Below, in pieces: positions 55,715 through 64,000 of a DNA stretch of 64,000 nt; position 1 is the stretch's first letter, and every line of letters begins with the position of its first letter. The DNA is from Rhypophila decipiens (taxonomy: Eukaryota; Ascomycota; Sordariomycetes; Sordariales; Naviculisporaceae), in the NCBI GenBank assembly GCA_033297075.1, contig MU858061.1, forward strand, positions 248,001-312,000, written 5' to 3'. The notes beneath the pieces were generated by a model that saw only the letters and a program-made list of their open reading frames with translations, made no database searches and was not told the origin of the DNA. Made by a program: the position numbers and the translations under genes.

Positions 55715-58700
55715 TTTGAAAGTTGGTTATGTGTGTGTGAGGTGTGAGACCGTTTGCAGTGATTCGGCTTATATATGGACTAAAAGTCGCGACAAAGATT
55801 CTCCCAAAGAAATGTGAGATTTGACGTTAAATGGTGATCACAGGTATATGAAATCGCTCTTCGCTTCAATAATAAAGTTCGTTGGTTGTCTGTTCGCAAA
55901 AGGAACGTCGAGTTTGGCCCGAGTTTCAACGTGGACTTATACGCAGGTCGGCTTACACGCCGCTTCGCCTTATTTCGCGGGAAGGTTTACCGAACCGGAC
56001 GGCGTAGAGGATGATGAGAAGGAGGCTTGTTTCAAGCGATGACCTTGTTGGCCCGTTGTAATAGCTCGTTTTGGTTTATTTTAAAACAATTGCCGAACAA
56101 TGTTCTGCAATCTGTCGAGTCGTTGGAGTTATCGTCGAGAAAGGGTTCAAAGAGGAAGCAAGAGAGAGAGTGTGAAGGAAAGCGGAAGTGAAACCAAACA
56201 CGATCAGCGGACAATGACGGGACTATATTTACCTCCCGCCCACTCAAACTCCGTCGCCTACTGATCTTTCTCTTGCCTTTCCACTTTGAACTTTCCACCA
56301 AGAAATCAAGACCAGGACAAACCCTGGCCTTGCACTCTAGGACCTGGAGCTATGGTATTACACTAGAGGTACGGATACCCAGGGGGGCGCATAACTTGTA
56401 TCCGAGTTCTTCCTCCAAGGGGTAATGGAATTCTCCAAAGAGCCAATCACGAGCTACAATCTTTACACATTTGGCGGGGAGATCTGGACCGGTTACTAAC
56501 AAAGCCCATCTTTCCCCATTCCCCACTGATATTCCTCATCATGAACCCATTCTAGGTATCCGTAGTTCACGAGAAGCTCGAATTCAACTACCGAATCACA
56601 TCCGTGATTTTGGCCATGACAAATGAGCAAGCAGTGGGCGAAGAGAAAAGAGAACCGTGAAAGTCTGCCCCTCATCCTTCCCGGTCGACGGCTATCAAAG
56701 GTGGTTACGGATCCGTCAAGTCAATGATTGCGGGGTACTCGGCGCTGACATCAGAGGTCCACAGCAGGGGTGTAGCTTGTATGTATGTACCTTGTTGATT
56801 GGTTTCCAGCGCCAGGTACCGTAATGATACACGCGTGCCAATGTTGAGATATCAGTAACAACAGGATCACGAGGTATGCCCTTCTTTCTTGGGATGATGC
56901 GCTGAGTAACCGGATTTGATGGTGATTTGTGCGAATCATAGATCTTCAACTTCCGCATGTCCGTCCCGTCACTTTGTCATGGTGCTTCTATGAACCATAT
57001 CCTCATGGTCTTGTAACTCCTGGCATCCTTGTGGTAGCTGTATCGTGAAATCCGGTCCAAGGGATGGATCCATTTCTAGAAGCAGTTGAGCCCCGGGTAG
57101 ATCAGACGGGACGCCTGCGGCAATGCCAATGCCAATGCCGGGCGCCGACGGGTCCTCATAAGAGGATTTCCCGGGACAACTCCATGCAAGACTTCCCGAG
57201 GGTGTACCGGTAGGTACCGTACCATACCATACGATTAGGTGCTCATCCGTATCTATCGGCAATTCTGCCAAGAACAACATGAAGAGACTTCAAATTCTCG
57301 TGAAGAAATACTCCGTATCCGTACCTCTGGACTTCTTTTTTCTTGTCCAGCTAGTACATGGTACGTAATTCTTGAATTCTTTTCAGAACACCTGACCAGC
57401 CTCAGTGATTTTATCATGGTCATGGACCCTTGTGTGGACGAAAACGAAAACCAACTTGTCCTCGTGACCAAGCCCCTGTGTTTTCCGGCGTCTAAGCCGC
57501 TGCGGGAATGTGAGAGTGGGACGTTGCCGGACCCGGCATCCCGGACTTCCAAGACCTTTTTTCGGCATTCCTAACGGGTGTATACAACCCTAACCCTGAT
57601 CCGTATTGCTTAAGTCATGATGTTGCTATCATGAGTTGATACCCCTGAGTCCCTATCTTGAACTATATTTGGGCACGAATATGTTGATTGGGTCAAACTC
57701 TTTAGACGTAACCTTTGAGAAAGATAAGAGATGCCGTAACTAGTACCCCGTAAGGGTGGACCATAAAGAGACAACTACCCGTTGCTACAGCACGGAATCT
57801 TCGATCCAGGATAATCAAGACATATATACACGTTCAGATCTTGGTCATGAAACCAAAGGATACACACGGAGATGCAGCGACAGAAATAGTTATACTCGAA
57901 GCTTTTGATTTTCAAAAGGCAAACTCGTACAAAGACAAGCTCGGCATGACGGCCGAGCTAGGATCGGCTCCCTGCAGAAAATTGATGGAAAAGAATCCAT
58001 TCAGATTCGCAGACTACGAGCACTGTTGGATTCTTGCGGTCTGTTTGCAGTCTCCAATAGGGCTTCAGCCTCAAATACCCTGGTCGAAAGGTTGGACCAT
58101 TGTCACCTAAAGCAAAATACTGTTGAGAGAGTCTTCTGCGACCAGGACAAATAATACCCCTGCAGTCTGTACCGAGGACCTTGATGGCCCGGTCTGGTGT
58201 CTGAGTTCTAGGCAAGATATTCGGTCACTAGCGGCTCGGGTATCCGCCTCATCTTGCTTTCTTCCTCCGTTCAATGTGGTCTAGAATCCATATCGTAGTG
58301 GACAGAGATCCAAGACTGGATGAGTTTTGAGCAACAACAGCAGAGGCAGCGGCAGGTTGTCATCCAAGCAGCGCAGTCCTTTCCCCAGCGACATACGGAT
58401 ATTCGGCAGGTCACCGACTCTAGCGGTCTAGCCAAGGACACGGTAGCCGACGAGGCTGTAGTGTAAGAGATGGGTCAAGGGTAATAGTCCCGATCAACGG
58501 CATCGCCTCATATAGGCAGAGTGTGTTGTGAGAATTGAGGTTATCATGACTGTTGAGGTTGTTGAAGATGCCAAGCACCGCCCAGCATGTTAAAGATTAC
58601 CTAAGAGAGCCCGCCACAAACAGTCATCCAGGTCCCGAGTCTAGCCACAATATGGGGGGACGGCCCCACTGTATTTTCATCTTCATGCCTGCATCACGGG

Positions 58701-59003
58701 AGCGCATCTGTTAAACCTTATCATTGTCGCAAAGCATACTCTCACAAAGCTTGACGCACCTTCCTATTGCTGCTTCTCCGCAGAAAAAAGTCGTGCTCCT
58801 TCCTTCCTTCCACTCGAGTGCAGGCCCCTTGCGTGCTGGGACGCAGGATCGAAAGTCCTTCTTCCCATATCCCCTCTCCCGACCACTTGATTGATTCCAC
58901 TTCCCCCGGCGACAGTTTCCGCTGGTCGCAACCCAAACCTTCCTCGTCAACCACCAAAACGTCCCTAAAAACAATCTCCTATTCATTACAACCAGCGATC
59001 ACG
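55715..59003. other. 3.3 kb region without a recognised gene
   Basis: Upstream part is the FBPase promoter; the last part is the Spf30 promoter (CT-rich near 58790-58980). Between them I see only weak signals: a plus-strand frame at 57841-58110 and a 48-codon Gln-rich frame from ATG 58320 to 58466. Neither has a domain I recognise. No tRNA or repeat found. Confidence 0.4.
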
Positions 59004-60080
59004 ATGAGCGACCTGATTGATTTGGAAGACCAGCTCCGTCAGTGGGATGAGCAGGTATGTATTCTATCCAATGCCCCTCCGCGCAACCAATCTATCTACA
59101 CTTTCCCCTCACACCTCACGAAAGCGCAGAATCAACTAACGTGTAACCACTTGATAGCTTGAACTCGTAAACGCGTCGCTTGTCGATGCGCCCGACAACG
59201 ACGAGCTCCTCGAACTGAAGGGGGAAATTGTCGCCAACAAGCAAGAAACCGAGGCGGCCATTGCCGAGGCCAAGGCAGCTGCCGCTGCCGCCAGCGTCAA
59301 GAAAACTGACAAGAAGCCCCAGGAGAAGTGGTCCCGCGAGAACCATCCTGCTTTCAAGAAGGCTGCCGAAGAAGTCGTCCCAGAGCCCGCGGTTGTGATC
59401 AAGTATGCCGTCAACGACGACGTCGTGGCCAAATGGCTCTCGGGCGACAAGGGATTTTACCCTGCCCGCATCACATCCATCACTGGCTCTTCCACCGATC
59501 CGGTGTATACTGTGAAGTTCAAGGTCGACGGCAGTATTGAAACTCTGCGATCCAAGGATATTCGCCCGCCTAACAATACCTCGGCCGCTGCTACAACCAA
59601 TCCTGCAGCCAAGCGCAAGGCCGATCTTCTCGAGAACATCCATCCTGCTTCGGGCTCAGCCTCGCCGGCCGGAGGTTTCTCCCCGATCGCTGGCGGCTCC
59701 AACAACGGCGTCGTTGTTCAGAAGGCTGCCGAGAAGTATCCATCGGCTGAGACTGCCAAGAAGGATGACGACAAGCCTAAGCCCAAGTTCAAGAAGATGA
59801 AGCCGACCAAGGAGCTCGAGGCGAACAAGTCAAACTGGCAAAACTTCAATGCCAAGGGAAAGTTTGGCAAGGCTGGCGGTATCACCAAGAAGAAAGAGTC
59901 CATGTTCCGCGTTCCGGAGGGTGTTAACGCTCGTGGTAAGTCTGACTCCGTTTCCCTCGCCTTTCAAGAGACATTTGCTAACCATTGTTTACAGTTGGTT
60001 TCACTGGCTCCGGCCAAGCCATGCGCAAAGACGTCACGCGTTCCCGCCACGTGTACCAGGTCGCCGACGATGATAACTAG
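59004..60080 (+). CDS. Splicing factor Spf30/SMNDC1 (Tudor domain)
   Basis: Spliceosome assembly factor whose Tudor domain binds dimethyl-arginine in Sm proteins. Exons 59004-59054, 59158-59935 and 59995-60080 give 304 aa. An N-terminal helical region (MSDLIDLEDQLRQWDEQ, LELVNASLVDAPDNDELLEL, then an Ala/Lys coiled segment) precedes the Tudor domain at about residues 95-150 (VNDDVVAKWLSGDKGFYPAR, ITSITGSSTDPVYTVKF, KVDGSIETLRSKDI). A basic stretch (KPKPKFKKMKPTKELEANK, SNWQNFNAKGK) and the conserved C-terminus KKESMFRVPEGVNARVGFTG ... KDVTRSRHVYQ follow. All introns are GT-AG with branch sites. S. pombe spf30 is the model homologue; not SMN itself, which has a YG box. Confidence 0.93.
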
Positions 60081-63000
60081 GATTAAATCAGCGTCACGAA
60101 TCTTGCACATATTTCGGTTTCCGGCAACACATAGGCTCGTCATAACCCCCCAGTCCCCTCTGCCTGGGCTGGTATCTCTCCCTGCTGAGCTTTCTTGTTG
60201 GAAGCTCCGCCTATATATACTGCCTAGCTGAGCACCCCACGTTTCTTTCTTTTCGTTGTCGGCCTGAATATGTTCTCATTGGGTCTTCTTTGTCTTTGGT
60301 GGAGTTTCTTTCTAGCAAATTACCTAGTTTGGTAAAGGTTGTTTTATAGGGTCAGGTTGGAATCATGACAAAACGGGCATGGATGGAGTACTGGCGGCGC
60401 ATGGGCTTTCTTTGCTTGCTGTTCTCTTTTATTTCAAAAGGATTATGGAATACCTGCTAACGTTTTCTCTAATATACCCGTTTGTACGGCGGCTATCAGG
60501 CATCTTCCACGGTGCTGTTGGGACATAATATTCCCCAGCTCTCAGCTTCAAACTGTGGGAGCTAATTACTGGTGATATACATGCCTGCCCACTGATTTTT
60601 CTTATGCATGAGAGATGACGAGCCTTGCCAGTTTCCAGATACGTGTGTTGCGTGCATCGAAGGCGAGGCTGAGGGATGATTATGCCTGATGTTTTCCAGT
60701 TGGACCTCTTCCGGATTCCATGGGTGCTTGAGGATCGTGAGATGATGTGTGGGTGTCGGGACGTCCTCTTTGTCCGAGTGAATGTGCGGTGGTGGTGGTT
60801 TATACCTTTCCTTCGTGAGTCCTATGCCCTTTCCTGGACCACGGTCTCCGCGATGAACCAAACGACGACACGGCCCGCTACCCTCGGCCAGCTCCTAAGC
60901 AAGCACAATGGCGATTTGAATAATAGGGCGATGGAGCATTCCAAAGAATTCTTGGAAGAAATTCGGGCATAACAGTACTCGTGTCAGACGAGGCTTGGGG
61001 GAGATGATCGCGCGCGGACCGAGTGACCATTTGTCCTGTCGAAGAGAATTCTACCCACGACGAACGAGCCCTTCATCGATAGCTTCCAACGTACTTATTC
61101 GGAGTCATCATTGCGGATAATGCCTCGGCGATATTCAAACATTGACGACTACGAGCGAACGAGCCAGTGACTTCAGTGACAACACTTTCGGAAACCGCCC
61201 CACTCTACGAAACTCGGAAAGCTCGTTCCTTTCTGCCGATCTTTCTCGCGAACTGATGCGGGTGATGGGGTCGAGGTAGGTAGCTGGGATTGACTCTTTA
61301 CCATTGATGGGATGCCACCTTGATTCACTCAGCAGTTACGATTCCATACATCTAGATGTTCGCTCCTGTATATTTATTTATTTTCTGAAGCAATTTCCCA
61401 GGCTTTCTTGGCTCCCTCCGGCATTTTGTTTGCTTCCAGTGTTATTTTTTTGCTCATCAACAGGCTTGAGAAATGCGATAACCTGCGACCACGAGGTCTG
61501 TTGCCTTGCATGGATGTGTCTCGGGCCCAACCTACAAACTACAGCTGTCAGTCATACGCAAGTTCATGCGGCAGAGGATGGAAAAGCAGTAGCTCTTCAG
61601 TCAAAACTAAGCGCGGTGCAGCTATTTGGCCGGTCGGTATGATCGCAGAGTCTGTGCTGTAAGTCACGAAGAAACAAACTGAGGGCTGGTTACACGAATC
61701 CCACGTATATATACGTGATAACTACGAGGCGACAAGTCAATTTGAAGAGATACGGCACGTGGAGATACGATAGGCGAGGCGGAAAGGGCATCGTCTCATA
61801 AGGTTTATATCCGTGGTGTTGTTGTCATTACCCTACTTATACTAGCAATCCAGGAGAATCACATGGGAAAGGACATAAAAGGGCACTACGTGTGACAAAC
61901 TGATACTGGGGAAGCAACCAGCAACTCCCACGAACGATCGGTATCGTAGACGGCAAAGTCTTAACTTCGGTTCTCACAATACTACTCGAATTATAAAAAG
62001 ATCGTTGACAGCAACACCTGCGTGGTGAGTGTACCACCGCTACAAACAAAAATGTTACCTGATGGGCAATTGGCTCTTCTTCGGTCGGCGAGCACGATCC
62101 TGTCACCCATCCCACATACAAGTCCCAACCTCTGCGTTGCCAGGATCAGGGTTCGGGCACTCCGAGCTGCAGCATACCGTTGTTCGAGTTGTTCTTGTCG
62201 ATTATCAGACTCTGTTGCAGCATGGGTTACTTTCGGGTTTCTCAAGATAAGTTCTCTGGTGATATACCAAAACAGTGGTTGAAGAAGTACTTTCCTGATT
62301 CTACAATAAAAACACACAAATCGTAAACGTGGCGCCCAATCCCTCGTCGGGGCGTGATCATTTATTTCACTGCGCCGTCGAGCCCCGAGGTGGGGGAGGG
62401 GCATCGGAGGACTTTTTCGGGAAAGGCCAAGCTTATCTTGATTGCGCTAAGCCTCGCTTGGTTACGGCACTCAAGAGCGCCTCAAAGCTTGTTTGAGGGC
62501 CAAGAGATTGGTGGCGTCCCTTGACCCCGGTCGTTGTTCCTTCGAGAACCCCGGGAAGATAACGTCACTCGACTTTGGCGTTGGGGGCTTTCTCAGTTCT
62601 CACGACTTTGCCTTTTCACATGCACAGGAATCAATTTTTAATTGAGAACTGTTAACAGCTGGACGGATATCTGCATCAGTATCCCCACACTGCGGTGAGA
62701 TAGAAGATCGAGGGGGTATCAAAGCTTATTTCTTACCGAACCGTCCTCTCCTTCCGTTATATTTTCAGGAGCCCCGGCTCGGTCCCTCCAGAGGGAAATG
62801 GCTTGTTAAGCAAATCGATGGCAGGGCAAATCGGTGGAGGACTTCTAGCTCTTTGGATATTCCTTTCCCGATCTTCAGGGACGTACGAACATTTTATTCA
62901 GATCGAGGAAAGGGAATGTCGAGATCAAGGTCGGATAGAATCCGAGTCTTGCACCTCGATGGTCTGTCGTATCCAAGAGGTTACACCGCATCATCAGCAG

Positions 63001-63596
63001 GGAAGATAGCTCTTTCCTCCACCGGGCTCAGTTTCCCACCTTCCCATCTCACTTAGGCCAACAATATTATGCACCGAACCCGCCATCTCAAACATGGGAT
63101 TGCCAGGAGAGAAAATGTTACTGTCACCATTGGAATCATCCCCAAAGTATGCACCGGGGCCATATCAAAAACCCTCCATCTCGTCCCTTGACCCTGCCCC
63201 CTCTGCAACCTTGTGACCATTCACATCCAATCAGACGACTGGTACCTCACACCGAAAGCCAAAACGAATGTAACTTGGAATATTCCTATCAAAAGTCCAA
63301 GCTCCCCTCGTTTGTGTTCCTCTTGCCGTACTACACCACTATCTGCGTTGTTGGTGCTTATGACCGACAACTAGGAAGTTACGCCCTCGGCGTCTCTTGC
63401 ATTACCTAACTTTCAGATAACCTCGTAACGCCCCTCCACTCGACGTGATCTCGATCCGCGGAAACGGACCGGCAATCTTATCTCCCTTTGCCGCCCTAGA
63501 AATCTTATTCCTCTCTTGCCACGTCGATGCCCATTCATTCATCTTTCTGAATTTCATTCCTCTCACCCTGACGCTCGTCGACAGAATCCGACAGCC
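60081..63596. other. 3.5 kb gene-poor stretch
   Basis: Upstream part is the Spf30 3' UTR and the last 300-500 bases the MFS promoter. A short plus-strand frame (60853-60972, 39 codons, ending KEFLEEIRA) looks protein-like but has no partner exons that I could find. Other frames on both strands show no domain. No structured RNA seen. Confidence 0.4.
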
Positions 63597-64000
63597 ATGA
63601 ATACCCAACCGACTGCCGTGGGACTTGAGCATGGCGTTGTTGCCTCTGCACGGCCGACCTGGAAACGGCTGATGCCCGTCATAGCTTGCGGTGCCGGTTT
63701 GTTTTCGGACGGATACATCAACAACGTGAGCTTGCCTCTGGCCCAGTCCCCCGAGTCTCTTCCACTGACAAGACTAATTCGACTGGCAGGTCATCGGCTC
63801 TGTCATCACCATCCTCGGCATTCAATACGGCAAAGTTTGGAAGAACTCGGACGCGGCGAAGGTGGTTGGCGCCATCGCGTTTGCCGGGACGGTCGTCGGC
63901 CAGCTCGCCTTTGGCTATCTGTCCGACAAGTGGTCCCGCACCAATTCGCTCATCCTCTCGACAGTTATCCTGATCATCTTCACTGCTCTCACTGCTGGCT
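63597..64000 (+). CDS. MFS transporter, 5' part (Git1/phosphate-permease-like)
   Basis: Plasma-membrane symporter of the major facilitator superfamily, truncated by the window edge. Exon 1 is 63597-63725 and exon 2 begins at 63790 (intron with GTGAGC donor and CAG acceptor, phase 0). Visible protein: a short hydrophilic N-terminus, TM1 with the signature GAGLFSDGYINN|VIGSV, then KVVGAIAFAGTVVGQLAFGY, LSDKWSR and TM3. The FSDGYINN and GQLxFGxLSDxxxR patterns resemble the fungal glycerophosphodiester/phosphate permease group (Git1). Substrate is inferred from these motifs only. Confidence 0.8.
   Translation, partial: MNTQPTAVGLEHGVVASARPTWKRLMPVIACGAGLFSDGYINNVSLPLAQSPESLPLTRLIRLAGHRLCHHHPRHSIRQSLEELGRGEGGWRHRVCRDGRRPARLWLSVRQVVPHQFAHPLDSYPDHLHCSHCW

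Noticed and set aside
1..64000. CRISPR array, secondary-metabolite cluster or viral insertion
   Set aside because: No regularly spaced repeats, no synthase or synthetase gene, and no viral protein motifs; the lone P450 has no biosynthetic neighbours.

Overview
The window is nuclear DNA from a filamentous ascomycete, most likely a Sordariomycete. The evidence is small GT-AG introns (about 55-195 nt) with CTAAC-type branch sites, compact protein genes without operons, and closest resemblance of eL8, NDUFA1, FBPase and others to Neurospora-type proteins. Exons were joined by hand from splice signals, reading frame and family knowledge. Every multi-exon model below closes in frame.

Layout, left to right: beta-carbonic anhydrase (-); an unexplained 2.2 kb gap; ribosomal protein eL8 (-) divergent from tRNA thiolase NCS6/CTU1 (+); complex I subunit NDUFA1/MWFE (-), read through a 4-nt microexon, divergent from a PHD-MYST histone acetyltransferase of the Sas3/KAT6 type (+); an epsin (+); the NUP98-NUP96 precursor (+), convergent with the complex I Fe-S assembly ATPase Ind1/NUBPL (-); Ind1 divergent from BFR2/AATF (+); a cytochrome P450 with a GAA-encoded poly-Glu tract (-), divergent from an F-box protein (+); an FMN-binding split-barrel protein (-); then a 2096-residue seven-helix membrane protein with a huge LW-motif tail (+).

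From 42 to 44.4 kb is an accessory strip. It holds a 361-bp MITE with 43-bp inverted repeats and an 8-bp target duplication, an intron-bearing tRNA-Pro, a tRNA relic, microsatellites around an assembly gap of 99 N, and a tRNA-Val. Next come an F-box/DUF6546-like protein (-), a TORC1 Tco89-like protein (-) with an in-frame 106-codon open extension after its TAG, peroxisomal 3-ketoacyl-CoA thiolase (-), fructose-1,6-bisphosphatase (-), splicing factor Spf30/SMNDC1 (+), a 3.5 kb gene-poor stretch, and the 5' end of an MFS permease cut by the right edge.

Most genes are housekeeping (translation, ribosome biogenesis, complex I, nuclear pore, splicing, chromatin, endocytosis, peroxisomal beta-oxidation, gluconeogenesis). 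No secondary-metabolite cluster, CRISPR array or virus-derived gene was recognised. The signals most worth following are the microexon switch in NDUFA1, the seven-helix LW-tail protein, the retained-intron option that could separate Nup98 from Nup96, the possible Tco89 extension and the MITE.
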